A stretch of DNA of 64,000 nucleotides. It comes from Perognathus longimembris pacificus (lineage: Eukaryota > Chordata > Mammalia > Rodentia > Heteromyidae). Every line of letters starts with the position of its first letter. The stretch's first letter is position 1. Made by a program: the position numbers and the translations under genes. Location: positions 50,207,649 through 50,271,648 of the forward strand of contig NC_063166.1 of assembly GCF_023159225.1 (NCBI RefSeq). Reading direction: 5' to 3'. Below, piece after piece: positions 1 through 10,690 of the stretch. The notes under the pieces were generated by a model. The model saw only the letters and a program-made list of their open reading frames with translations. It ran no database searches and had not been told where the DNA came from.

Positions 1-717
1 TTTTGTGCAGTAGATGGGAGTTTCCAAAAACAATAACAATTAATTTTCTTTGGTGGTATAAGCCAAAACACCAGTGAGGTGCCAGGTTTCCATGATCTTC
101 TGAGATCATCTGGCATCTGGGAACAATGACTGTAAGGAACAAGCCCTTAGAGGCCAGTAAAGTTCTGCTATAACCCCAACTTGAGAGGTTTCATATCTTG
201 GCCATTCTGCATCACAGCAGGTAGAAAACCCAGGATGGAAAAATGTCAGTGTGGATACCAGTTTCCTCCACAGAAATATTACCTCAACATAGCTAAAATC
301 CTTAGAGATCTTTTCTGCATCAAGCTTCAAAAATACACTAGCCTTGGCTTCAGATGCCTTTTTGACGCTGCTCCAGACATATTTAAGAAATGGGTCTAAT
401 TTTGAAGGACACAGTTGGGCAATCATCCAAGATCTAAAAGTGGAATGGGCCATCCTGATTTTATGCAAAAAGAAGTTTAAGTTAAACACAGCCCAAACTG
501 AAACTTTTGAAGGCTGAAATTTACACTGATATCCCATCAGATCATAAAGGGGAGATGTAAGACACAATGGAAGAGGTGCATCTTTATAATTTGGGGCTTG
601 AAAATGCCCTTTCATTTATTTTTCCAACATTGAGCATCCTGTCATGGGCACACTTATCTTTACTATCAAGACTTCTAAAATCCCATGACAATTGGCCTTT
701 AAGATACAGTATTGAGC
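1..717. other. Unassigned unique-looking DNA
   Basis: No repeat family or exon is recognised here. The minus strand is open for 169 codons (106-615) and the plus strand for shorter stretches, but the translation shows no domain, signal peptide or family motif that I recognise, and there is no poly-A tail or target duplication to suggest a retrocopy. Treated as non-coding pending a database search. Confidence 0.5.
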
Positions 718-951
718 CTTGGTGCTGGTGGCTCATGCCTGTAATCCTAGCTACTCAGGAGGCTGAGATCTGTAGATCATTGTCCAAATACAGCTTGAGC
801 AAGAAAGTCTATGAGACTCTTATCTCCAGCTAATCACTAATAAGCCAGAAGTGGAGTTGTGACTCAAGAAGTAGAGCACTCACCTTGAGCAAAAAATGCA
901 GGGACAATGCCTTGAGTTCAAGTCCCAGGAACTGGCGCACACACACAAAAA
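718..951 (+). repeat. Composite SINE, 7SL-like left part plus ID-like right part
   Basis: The left part has the Alu/B1-like core (GGCTCATGCCTGTAATCC then CTACTCAGGAGGCTGAGATC). The right part is tRNA-like (GTGACTCAAGAAGTAGAGCA, then CCTTGAGC and GAGTTCAAGTCCC) and ends in a short (AC)n plus A-run. The same layout recurs over twenty times in the window in both orientations, so it is a high-copy family. Transcription would be RNA polymerase III type by analogy with B1 and ID. No clear target duplication is seen. Confidence 0.85.
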
Positions 952-1021
952 GGAACTTTGGAACTAATGTTTTCCCATCCACAGACAATCTCGCTCTGCA
1001 TCCTGAAATGCTAAATGGAAA

Positions 1022-1022
<1 letters not shown>

Positions 1023-1057
<35 letters not shown>

Positions 1058-1077
1058 CGCATGTGTGTGTTTGTGTG
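1023..1077. repeat. (TG)n microsatellite
   Basis: Nearly pure TG with a few CG/CA interruptions. It abuts the antisense SINE that follows, so on that element's own strand it is an (AC)n 3' tail. Confidence 0.95.
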
Positions 1078-1276
1078 CTGGTTCTGGGGCTTGAACTCAG
1101 GGCCTGGGCGCTGTCTGTAAGCTTCTTTTGCTCAAGGCTTCTTTTGCACTCTACCATTTGAGCCACAGAGCCACTTTTGGCTTTGTGGACTTTTCTGCCC
1201 AGGCTGGCTTCCATCCACAGATGGATTTTAGCCTCCTGAGTAGCTAGGATCACAGGCATGAACAATCAGCATCTGG
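1078..1276 (-). repeat. Composite SINE (antisense)
   Basis: This is the reverse complement of the 7SL+ID composite. GGGGCTTGAACTCAGGGCCT is the inverted right-monomer end, CCATTTGAGCCACAGAGCC the inverted ID A-box region, and CCTCCTGAGTAGCTAGGATC the inverted 7SL core. The (TG)n at 1023-1077 is its tail. Confidence 0.85.
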
Positions 1277-1543
1277 TGATACTATTTTTTATCTAGGCTT
1301 TCTTTTCCTTCCTCAGTTGCCTATCGTGATGTGATATTGTCAAGATAAACTAGTTAACTCATTGGATGGTAGCCAAACAATAAAAATATGGGAAAATGTC
1401 TCAGAAAGATTGACTTTAATTAAAAATGAAAAGAGTAAAAAGCACAAAATGACTTACATATTCCACTTAGAACATACAATAGGAAGGAATAACATTAGGT
1501 ATTGAAAAGATGCACAAGGATAGGCATCAAATAGGTGCTGGGA

Positions 1544-1760
1544 GGGCTGGGGATATGGCCTAGTGGCAAGAGTGCCTGCCTCGGATACACAAGGCCCTAG
1601 GTTCGATTCCCCAGCACCACATATACAGAAAACCGCCAGAAGCGGTGCTGTGGCTCAAGCGGCAGAGTGCTAGCCTTGAGCGAGAAGAAGCCAGGGACAG
1701 TGCACAGGCCCTGAGTCCAAGGCCCAGGACTGGCAAAAAAAAAAAAAAAAAAAAAAAAAA
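1544..1760 (+). repeat. ID-ID dimeric SINE (IDL-type), young copy
   Basis: The left tRNA-like monomer has an A-box-like TGGCCTAGTGG and B-box GGTTCGATTCC (1600-1610), followed by a CACCACATATACAGAAAA linker. The right monomer begins near GCCAGAAGCGGTGCTGTGG and ends CCAGGACTGGC. A pure A-tail runs over 1735-1760. The flanking direct repeat GGTGCTGGGA occurs at 1534-1543 and 1761-1770, showing that this is an L1-mobilised insertion. Intact promoter boxes and a clean tail suggest a relatively recent event. Confidence 0.93.
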
Positions 1761-1764
1761 GGTG

Positions 1765-1771
<7 letters not shown>

Positions 1772-1805
<34 letters not shown>
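1772..1805. repeat. (GA)n microsatellite
   Basis: Pure GA dinucleotides directly downstream of the dimeric SINE's right target duplication, so the array was outside the SINE tail at insertion. Confidence 0.95.
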
Positions 1806-1808
<3 letters not shown>

Positions 1809-2511
1809 TGTACACATATGCATGTAGACATGATAGATCAGTACCAAAGCCATGACTACTACCACTTATTGAACACGGGCTAAAAGACAGGTTGTACTTT
1901 GCAAGCTTTGTCTGCTAGCAGCATTAGCTCACTGACAGTGCCCCTCCCTGCCCCCTGAGACCACATTGTTCCCATACGTGCCAACACATCTTCCTGATGA
2001 CAGCTGCAGTTCTCCACCCATAGCTTTCTCTCACCACAACATCTCATTCTTCCCCTGCACTAGGTACGTTGAATGGGCAGGGAGTTAAAGTCCCCCAGGA
2101 GCAAACCTCAGCCAGTGAGAGCTGGTGGATAAATCAGCTCCTCCTATCTCACTTCCCACTGGCCTGCTGGTGTTTCCTGGGATCATCACCTAAGCTCAGT
2201 ATTCACACAGGAAATCTTGTCTGCTTTGAGGGGAATCCCCACTAAGGGAACCATTTAATGTCCTTAACAACTTCATGAGTTAGAACTCATAATGCAATGG
2301 AAGTATTGAGACTAAAACAAAGACCAAACAAACAAACGAAAAACATCTTTGGCTTTTTTATCTCTAAGAGAAAGACACATCAAAGAGGGGAAAGTTATCA
2401 AAGTAGATCCTATCTGGTTATTTTCTGATTCTTTTCTTCCTAATCCTAAGCCACTCTGTATGTTTATATATTAGTTGTTCATTTATTTATTTACTATCTT
2501 TTTCACCCTCT
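1806..2511. other. Mostly unassigned; possible ancient LTR end and MIR scrap
   Basis: No gene signal. About 2095-2245 vaguely resembles the 3' end of an ancient ERVL-type LTR (GAGAGCTGGTGGATAAATCA and a following GGGATCATCACC). About 2248-2300 resembles antisense MIR (CCATTTAATGTCCTTAACAA). Both are weak. Confidence 0.3.
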
Positions 2512-2592
2512 GGTAGGAACTTCTTGAGAGCAGAGACTGTCTGGTAAATAATAGCTTAATAAATACTAACTCCTTGATTAATGAGTGAATAA
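2512..2592 (+). repeat. L2 LINE 3' end (relic)
   Basis: Resembles the L2 3' terminus: an ACTTCTTGAGAGCAGAGACT segment (conserved CTTGAGGGCAGGGAC in the family), then AGCTTAATAAATACTAACTC and a TGAATGA-like tail. Diverged and internally shortened, as expected for an ancient mammalian repeat. Confidence 0.6.
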
Positions 2593-4037
2593 TTTTTCCT
2601 TAAAGAAAACACAGGTTATTAAATAGGTTAAACAGATTATTGTCAATGAGGTCCTAAACCTAAAGATGATAGAGGTTAGAAATTTTCACATGTGCATGTG
2701 CTTTATCATCTTTTAAGACAGCACAAAAAGAAACAGAACCACCAGCTTCGATGGGAAGAATTTCAAAAATTAAGAATCAGCTTCAGTTTGCTATTATGAA
2801 GAGAACCAGTCAAGTCATGGTGAAAGGGTAAAGCTGGCATACCCAGGTTTGAGATGGACATAGAGTTAAGCATACACACATACAAGAGAGAGCCAACTTG
2901 ATGTACTCAGCCGATGTCCTGGAAGAACTTTTCTGTCTCTGGGATCAAATGGCCCAGGGGGAGGAAAATCAAGGATCACAAAGTTTCTGGCATGGAACAA
3001 GGGCTCTTCTGGCTGCACAACCTCGTGTGTGGGGAGGTAGGGAGGAAGATACATAAATCAAAAGGATCACTGCAATAAAAACACAGCAACCACAAGTGAA
3101 AGCTCACTCCTTCAGTTCCAGGTGAAGGGAGCCGTCCTCTCACATTGCGAAAGTTGCCGCACTGGGAATGATGCGTGGAGATGTGGAGACTTCTGTGATG
3201 ATGCGGAGCCATATCTGCTCACCCTTCCCTCTAGGCAACCTCAGCTCTGAGGCATGTGGACTGCTGACATCTCAGACCTCAGCATTGTGGGTCAGTTTCT
3301 CCCTCTACCCAGAGCAGCCTTCCCTAATCTCTAAGAGGTACACCCTTGAGAATACTCCCCTCCACAAACACTCCTCCACACATTTTTCCATCACAGAGCC
3401 CATCATCCTTCAGATCAAAGACAGTCCACATCCTTAGGAGAAGCAGTGGATCAGTGTGAGTAGACAGTACCAGATGTAACGGAATCTGATCACAGAGAAG
3501 AGGTTAGGGCTGAGGTAGCCTAGAGGCCCCAGGAATGAATAAGGGATTTGTGCCTCTGTGATTCTCCTGGTGCCTCTGTGGACTGCAGGGCTATGACATC
3601 CTCCTCCCGTGGACCTATTGCATCATCTTACACAAGTTGGATTCCTGCTAAAGAGGATGAGGAAGATGGGGTGGGCTTCCTGTGTAACCCAGGCTGTCAG
3701 AGTCAATACATAGCTTTCATTACATCAGGACTGTGAGTCACAGCACAGAACAAAGACCCACCCACTGCTGGAAAACTGAAGGATGATGCTAGTGCCTTCC
3801 AACCACTGAGAAAGTGAAAGAAAACTATGAACAATGTTAGAAAGAACATTATTTCTTTTTTAGGTATGGAAATATGTATTGTTCCTTTCAAATATCCTTC
3901 CATTCCCTCATCCCATGACAATCTGGAAGTTTTTGAAAAATTGCTGTCCACAAATAATATTTTGTTGGCTGTTTTTTGTTGTTGTTTTATCCCTTTCCTC
4001 TGATGTCTTGAGAAAAATAAATCCAATCTTCAGTCTT
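2593..4037. other. Unassigned unique-looking DNA
   Basis: No recognisable repeat, RNA gene or exon. ORFs of 62-107 codons on both strands overlap each other and show no family motif. Confidence 0.5.
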
Positions 4038-4284
4038 CTTTTTTCTTTCTTTCTTTTTCCCCATACTGGAGCTTGAACTCAGGGCCTTGCACTCTTATTT
4101 GGATTTTTCACTCTAGGTTGGGCACTTTACCACTTGAGCCATAGCTATACATCTATCTTTTTGCTGGTTCCTTGGACATAAGAGTCTCATGGACTTTACT
4201 GTCCAGGTTGGCTTTGAACATCAATCCTCAGATTTAGGTTCCTGAGCAGCTAGGATTACAGGTCCGAGCCAACTGTGCTCAGCT
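4038..4284 (-). repeat. Composite SINE (antisense) with T-rich tail
   Basis: The pyrimidine (TTTC)-rich tail at 4038-4058 precedes the inverted right monomer (GGAGCTTGAACTCAGGGCCT, CCACTTGAGCCATAGC) and the inverted 7SL part (GAGCAGCTAGGATTACAGG). Moderately diverged; no convincing target duplication. Confidence 0.82.
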
Positions 4285-5493
4285 CTAAGTGTTTTACTTA
4301 ATTAAGGCCATTCACTCCTTGAATGGATGCCTTACCTGTTCTTTCATTGGCATGTTCATTTCTGTTAAGCATCTGCCATATGACTGGGTAGATTCCAAGG
4401 ATTTGACAATAAATGGAGCAGCAAAGTCTGCTGCTTCTAGTAAAGCAAAATCTACATTGAGAGAGGATGCCATGTGGCTACCTATAGAGTATGAGATTTT
4501 TTCTGATTTTTTAATGGCAACAGTCACATGACCTGGGGGAAAAGAAAAGCATTGTCCCAAAGCAACTGTCAAAGAAACAGAATACTTCCTTATTCAGAAT
4601 TACTGTAACTGTCATTTATATTCACAGGCTTCCTGAAACTAAGGATTTGGAAAGATATATCTTAGAGTTTTTCCATTTGAAATCTATCATTTGTTTTTAT
4701 TATGAAATAATTAATTTTGTACTCTTAAAACCCACGCTTAGGTATATTTTAAGTGGTAGTAAGAGCAATAGCACACATTATGATAGTGTTATCTGTCCCC
4801 ATCAAAGGAGGACAGAGTAATAGTAGCAAAAAGAAGAGATGCAAGTAGAGGAGGGATGTTGGATCAACAATCAGTTGTGTTCGCCCTCAACATAAGCTTG
4901 TATTCTTGATCTTGTTAATTTTTACTTAATAAAAATCACAAATAAGCATAAAGTACTCTTCTACACTCTCAGAAATAGACTTGAGATAAATCACAGAACC
5001 ACAGAAAAGATAGGATAAACGCTTGGCTTTCCCATCCTAACTGCAGTTGAACAATGGGAAGCTTGTTAAATATTGATTACTTGTTAACTATTAATTACTT
5101 ACTTAATCTACGACTGAACTTTCATTCTTCACATAGAAAATGGGTACATCCAAAACTAATCATGGATTCAGAGCTTAGAGTATCATTTAATTTGTTGCTT
5201 GTTTCAGCCAAAATCACATGTGTGGCTCTTTAATGGGTACTGGTCTCAACTTTGCTTGCCTATGGGGATGGCCTGTCCTCTTTCAAGGAGCAATTCTACG
5301 AAGGATGCTAATGGAGGACCTATCTTTCAAAAACTTAATGATTAGCACCTAAATACATGTATTTAGTATCAAGGTTCTATAATAATTGGCATTATTTTCC
5401 TCTAGTCTAGAAGAACATGTGAGGTAGGATGGGTTTTTAAAAACAGGCCCTAAGACAGAGTTTGGTTGTTGGGGAAAAAAAACCTATGAAAAA
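4285..5493. other. Unassigned AT-rich DNA
   Basis: I see no gene, RNA or named repeat. The 86-codon minus ORF (4312-4572) and 80-codon plus ORF overlap antisense to each other and have no recognisable domain. Confidence 0.5.
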
Positions 5494-5674
5494 GTTGGTG
5501 GTAGCTGGAGCTTGTAATCCTAGCTACTCAGGGAGACAGGCATCTGAGGATCCAGGTTCATGGCCAGCTGGGGCAGGAAAGTCTGTGAGACATGGATCTG
5601 TGGCTTAAATGATAGAGTAGCAGCCCTAAACAAAAAAGCAAAAGGATAATGCCCAGGCCCCTGAGTTCAAGCCT

Positions 5675-5677
<3 letters not shown>
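5494..5677 (+). repeat. Composite SINE, 7SL+ID
   Basis: 7SL-like core GTAATCCTAGCTACTCAGG and ID-like right part with GAGTTCAAGCCTAG, then an (AC)n tail. The copy is shortened in the middle of the right monomer. Confidence 0.82.

Positions 5678-5731
<54 letters not shown>
5678..5731. repeat. (AC)n microsatellite at SINE tail
   Basis: Pure AC repeat of about 27 units starting exactly at the SINE 3' end. Confidence 0.96.
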
Positions 5732-5733
<2 letters not shown>

Positions 5734-7258
5734 CATGAAAAGAAAATAGAGAAAACAGGATTGTACAGAGAAAGTAGTTCAAGACTGATGTAAAGAAACT
5801 AGCTGAAGTCTCTGATGGCAGAGATTGGAGAGCAAGTATTGAGTCTTATATGCATCCTCTTGCATTAGGAAGAGAGTGCCAGATTTTGTTCCACATTTCA
5901 TTTCCATGTCTTGGGAAGGACATGACCTGGCTGGCTGGCTTTCTTTAGCTAAGCTCAACCCTGAAGGAACCAATACTAGGAAGCTGCTTAATGGCCACAC
6001 CTGTACATTCAGCAGCAAATCTTTTCTGGAACATGGTTCTTTAGCAATAGATTTCCATGCCTGTAACATATGGCCTGAATAACTGCTCACTGTTGTCTTT
6101 GTGAAGATAGTAGCATAAAACAGCAATTTTTCTGAAAAACTCTGTGACAACATCTTTGCAACTAGAATTCAATGCATTTGACCAAACTATCCATTCTTCC
6201 AAGTAAGTATGATGTTTACTGTGTGCTAGCCCTCGAGAGAGTTGTCATATGCCTAACTGGGTGGTACTGTGGGAATTTTTTTATGTGCTTCTTTGTATTT
6301 TTGTCCTCTTTGTTTTTCAGTTCTATACATGTTCCAAGTAGGAAATTTGCATCCTTGCATGGACAAGATAGCACAATGAGTTAACTGCTTTTCTTCAATC
6401 TACTTGCAGGAATCCTTTCAAGAAAATTAACCCCATTTTTTACTGTCATTTTATTTCAATTGTTCTTTTCCCTTGGTTGTTTTTATATGCACATACCAAA
6501 TACTCTCAGCTGAGTACAACTGTCTGTTTTGGAAGACCTGTCAGTTATAATACTCATGCGATGACTTGGCAAACATGAAGTAAAAATTTTTTTTAAAAAA
6601 ACAATTCTTTTGAGATTTTTGTGGTAAGAACATCTCACCAGTATCTCTTCTCTCCCTGAGAGGAATTCAGTCCTTCTTATTAGATCCTGGAGAAAGGCAA
6701 GATGAGGAAGAGACACAGCACCCGAATTTTGCCTGTTGACTCTGATGTGAAGAGCACTCCTGCTGAGCCCGCAATTCACCTCCAACTCACACCGGAAGTG
6801 GGAAGAATGGGAAAGCACACCATCATTTTGCATAGTGAACATCTGTGAATAGTTTAATGATTCACCTAGTGCCATTCTACTGGGAAATTAGAACACAGTC
6901 TTTCAATCCAAGTGCCAAAAAAAAAAAAAAATCAAAGACTGTGAATGTGCAAATATAAAGTTTACATACCTTTATGAGAATGAGTGCCAATGTCTCTACC
7001 CTGTGGTTATGCTTTCCTAGAACTGTTGTAATAAACAAAGAAGAAGAGGAGAAATGGGAAGAGTAGGAAAGCTCTGAGTCCTCCGTAGATGATTGAATTG
7101 TCACCAGCACAAAGTAAACTAGCAGTATTCACTTGGTGCATAGAGTCATCTGAGCTTAGACCCGGAGCAGCTCTCTAGGCCCATTTAACTCTCCGAAGTG
7201 ATGGAACCAGAAATTCAACTCTTCAGAGTCTAACTTTAAACTCCTAGAATTCTCTGTT
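5732..7258. other. Unassigned unique-looking DNA
   Basis: No repeat family or exon identified. The 124-codon (5779-6153) and 130-codon (6483-6875) minus ORFs carry no recognisable motif. A 15-A run near 6917 has no upstream AATAAA or flanking duplication that I could find, so a retrocopy is not supported. Confidence 0.45.
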
Positions 7259-7322
7259 GTTTCCTTTTCTTCTTCCTTTCCTCCCCTCCTTCCTCCTTTT
7301 TCTTCCTTTCCCTCCTTCCTTG
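7259..7322. repeat. Pyrimidine-rich simple repeat (TTCC-like)
   Basis: Imperfect CT/TTCC tract with almost no purines on the plus strand. Confidence 0.85.
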
Positions 7323-7989
7323 ACACCAAAAGTTATTGTTACTATTTCAATGAGTACTTAATATATTGCAAAAATCCTCCTTTTATCTATTGTTCTTTTC
7401 GGTTAGTAAAAAGAATAACTGTAAGAAGGAGAAAATGTTTAATTGGTTTGGATGCACATGAATCAGTAAGTAGTTTTTCAGAAAACAGGAAAAGCTTCTT
7501 CCAGGTTGTCTCTACTATGAATAAAAGCTGTCTGGCATTTTTCCTTGAACTTAGAAACGACTTGAGACCTCTTGCTCTTTCAAGCTCCCAGGCATATTAT
7601 CTAATCATCAGCTCCTAGTGAAGCCCTGGGATCATCTGCTGAAGGTTTAGGACTAGAGAGGGAGATAGCCTAAGTTTCCTTGCCAGAAATCCAAATTTTG
7701 ACATGCCTCATGTGTTCAGATGTGCTTCAACCACTCACTATTATTTTTGCACTCTACTGCTATGGGTCACTAAGCCTTTACTGCAATAATTGTAGCTAAG
7801 TCATGGATTGCTTTTCTGATAATGGAATGCTCTGTCTGGGGTTACTCAGAGAACATCCAATGAGTACAGAAACTCAATTTTATTTTGTTCTAAATACAAA
7901 AAAAAACATATATAATGCATCCACTTTTGGCTCCTTGCAGCTTTCATTTTACAAAGGGAGTATTTTCAGGAATAGAGATGGAAAAATAA
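7323..7989. other. Unassigned DNA
   Basis: No recognised feature; the 87-codon ORF starting at 7803 runs into the following MIR and is not credible. Confidence 0.45.
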
Positions 7990-8168
7990 AATTTGGGTAT
8001 CCACTAGGAAATATACTAGACACTTCAAATGACCCCCTTAATCCTCATAATACACTCATGCAGTGAATGTGATTGTTTTTATTGTGCCAGTGAGGAAACA
8101 AAGCACAAACAGCTTTAGGAGGCCATTACTTAAATAGAAATAGAAGCCAGAGCAGGATCTCAACAGCT
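7990..8168 (-). repeat. MIR SINE (antisense)
   Basis: Matches the inverted MIR plan: CTTAATCCTCATAATACACTC (family: TTTAATCCTCACAACAACCC), then TTTTTATTGTGCCAGTGAGG and GGCCATTACTTAAATAGA. Diverged, ancient tRNA-derived mammalian SINE. Confidence 0.7.
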
Positions 8169-8335
8169 AGACTGGAATCTCTGCTGCTTCCTACCCATTA
8201 GCTTGGACACATCACTTAACCTCCCCTTACCTCAGTTTTCTCAGCTATAAAGTGGGGGAGTATTTTCCTCATAGAATTGTTACAGGGAGCCAGAATATGG
8301 ACCAATGTCAGTCTTAAATTATATAAAATTTTTAC
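8169..8335 (+). repeat. MIR SINE (sense)
   Basis: Contains the MIR core in sense orientation: ACATCACTTAACCTCCCC, CTCAGTTTTCTCAGCTATAA, AGTGGGGGAGTATT and CTCATAGAATTGTTACAGGG. It directly abuts the antisense MIR, giving a head-to-head relic pair. Confidence 0.82.
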
Positions 8336-8539
8336 TGAAATATGTGTGTAAGAGAGAGAGAGAGATAGGCACAAAGAAACAGATATAAGAAATCGCATGA
8401 CTTTCAGGTAGATGAAGATTTTTAAAGCATATGGTGCAGATTAAGCATAAAGGGAAAATTGCATAAATTGATTGCACTAAAATTAAAGCCTCTATTTATT
8501 TAAAAGTATTGTTAAATAATGAAAAGGCAAATTACAAAG

Positions 8540-9263
8540 TGGAGAAATTTATCATGATACAATTACCTGACAAGGGATTTGCCAGACTATATAAAGATTG
8601 CCTACAAATCAATAAAGAAAACCCAATTACTCAACAGGAGAAAGTAGGAGGATATGAGTTTGAGACCAGCCTCAGCAAAGTTGGATAACTTTAAAAACTA
8701 AAGGGCTAAGGGCCTATACTCTACATAAGTGGTAAATACTTGCAAGAGGCTTTGGGTTCAATCTCAATACCACAACAACACAGAAGAAAATAATCAAGAG
8801 ACTCAAATTCTCACAAATAAAGACCCAAATATAAAAATCCTTAATCTCATTGGATACCAGGCACTTTTAAACCACATGTGATAACACCACACTCCAACAA
8901 GAATGAGTAAAATGAGTAAATGATATGAATTGTTAAAAAATGAAAACTACAGACCATGATAAATGTACACAGAGAAAGTAGAAAACCAATGTTCTTTCAA
9001 GAACTATATAGAGTCACTGTTTGGAAAGCAGTGGCAGTTTAATGCCTCCCAAAAAGAGTTTAAAAGGCCATTGTTGACCATAGAAATAAGTTTAGACTGT
9101 AAGTATAGATACAAGATTTACCAAGGCCCAGAATATCAATATTGATAGTCATCTATAACTCCTGTACATTATGAATAATGATTTTCTCATCCCATTTCTG
9201 TGTTCTTTGAGGAGCCAGCAGCTACTCACTCCTGTTGCATTTTCAATCCCCTCAACAGTAAAT
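8540..9263 (+). mobile_element. L1 LINE 3'-region fragment (old)
   Basis: Old L1 3' UTR-like sequence in sense orientation, including a GATAACACCACACTCCAACA stretch and a diverged TTTGGAAAGCAGTGGCAGTT stretch (typical of the 'gagccattatggaaaacagt' section). Interrupted by a SINE at 8637-8790. No ORF2 coding capacity remains. Confidence 0.6.
8637..8790 (+). repeat. SINE inserted in L1 (7SL + ID-like)
   Basis: The 7SL-like segment GAGTTTGAGACCAGCCTCAG is followed by an ID-like right part (GGCTTTGGGTTCAATCTC, ACCACAACAACACAG). It splits the surrounding L1, so it inserted later. Confidence 0.65.
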
Positions 9264-9279
9264 AGAAATGACTAGGTTG

Positions 9280-9457
9280 TGAGTGAGGATAGGAGGGAAA
9301 AACTGGGGGAGAGGGAGGGAAAGAGTGACATTGTCCAAAAAGAAATGTACTCTTTACCTGACCTATGTAACACATAACCCCTCTGTACTTCACCTTTATA
9401 TAACAATAAAAAATTTAAAAAATAAAAAATAGGCACATTGAGTTTTTAAAAAAAAGA
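9280..9457 (+). mobile_element. Short 5'-truncated L1 3' end with 16-bp TSD
   Basis: This is the family 3' terminus: purine-rich GAGGGAGGGAAAGAG, AAGAAATGTACTC, then CCCCTCTGTACTTCACCTTT, AATAAAAAAT and an A-rich tail. The exact 16-bp direct repeat AGAAATGACTAGGTTG at 9264-9279 and 9458-9473 brackets it, which is the hallmark of target-primed reverse transcription. Confidence 0.85.
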
Positions 9458-9473
9458 AGAAATGACTAGGTTG

Positions 9474-10549
9474 GCATTTCTTCAGGATATAAAGCGGAAG
9501 ACTAAAAGATGCAATGTAGTCACTGTAAAGTTGAATTTTTTTGTCTGATTATCAGTTAACAGGCAACTGAGAAGTGATCTCAGGATTCTAATAAGAGAAA
9601 TCCTCTAGAGGACCTCCAGAGTGGTTTGGCTGTTAGTGGACTATGCCATTGTTGTTCCTGAGCCACACAGGAGATGAGACCTTGGGTAATAAGGTGATTT
9701 TGAGATCTTGAGAAACTAAGGTGCTCTTGGTAGCTTCCAAGATGGACCTGTTATAATGTATTAGGTTTTCTGTCCTCAAGGTGTTTTACTGTTACAGACA
9801 GCTTGAGCCTTCTGGAAAAAAAGAATATTAGATTAAACATGCAAGAGATGAATGGGAGACCTGCCTGTAAGATTAAGAAGGGAGAACAGTAAGAGAAATT
9901 GGGAAGAGATTTCAAACCATACAGCACAGAGGGAAGGAGAGTCTTAGGCAGGAAGAACTTCAGATCATAGGTCTGAAAAAGTCTCATCTACTGCAACAGG
10001 GAGTTCCTGAGCAAAGGTAGAGAGTTGCATGTTGTTCAGAAAAGGCTGATTAGAGCAGCCATGCTATGCTCAGCCATTGGCTGGGAGCAACCTGGACAAG
10101 GAGTGGCCTTGACAACTGGATTGCCAGTTAACTACTGACAGTGTACCAGATTCCCTGGAAATAAGAGTCATGTTGCCCCTCATGTTCTCGCTCTTTATGG
10201 TACCCAAAAAGGCTATGTCATTTATGGTAGTAGCTACTGATCTAAGTGTACTAGCTAGCATCTGCTAGGGGCCTTCCCCAATATCCTAAGAAATGCTCTC
10301 TTTATTGGAAGCTCATAAACTAGGAATGGAGGGAAAGGATTTAAACATTTTGATGGCTTATCTGTACCCTCTTGTTGTGAAGATTAAGAAATGGGATGTA
10401 AGCATGTATCTCCCCATTAATTTACTGTTTCATCCGGAATAAGTCAAAGACCTTTCTAAGTCTTCAGAAAATTAAAATTAAAAAAAAACCCTCTGAGGAT
10501 TTCCATTGTATCCTCTTTGATTCATTTGCAAACTGTAATCGCATCTTTG
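9474..10549. other. Unassigned unique-looking DNA
   Basis: No repeat, RNA or exon recognised. Only short ORFs (under 80 codons). Confidence 0.5.
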
Positions 10550-10690
10550 TTTGTAATGCCTAGCTCCCTCATTAGAAACTTAATGAGGTGAAGTATGTTG
10601 TCTGCTTGATTTAGTATAATCTCTAAGGCCTTCATTATGCCTGCCCAATAGGGCATAAATAAACATGAGTTAAATTGATGAATAACTCAT
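10550..10690 (+). repeat. L2-like LINE 3' end (relic, tentative)
   Basis: Resembles the L2 terminus: TAGCTCCCTCATTAGAAACT, then GGCATAAATAAACATGAGTT and a TGAATAA-like end. Diverged. Confidence 0.45.

Noticed and set aside
1544..1760. tRNA-like A and B boxes suggesting a tRNA gene
   Set aside because: They belong to the ID-ID SINE: the unit is repeated, has an A-tail and target duplication, and shows no complete cloverleaf with a functional anticodon arm.
6860..6935. A-run near 6917 as a processed pseudogene tail
   Set aside because: No upstream AATAAA and no flanking direct repeat found.
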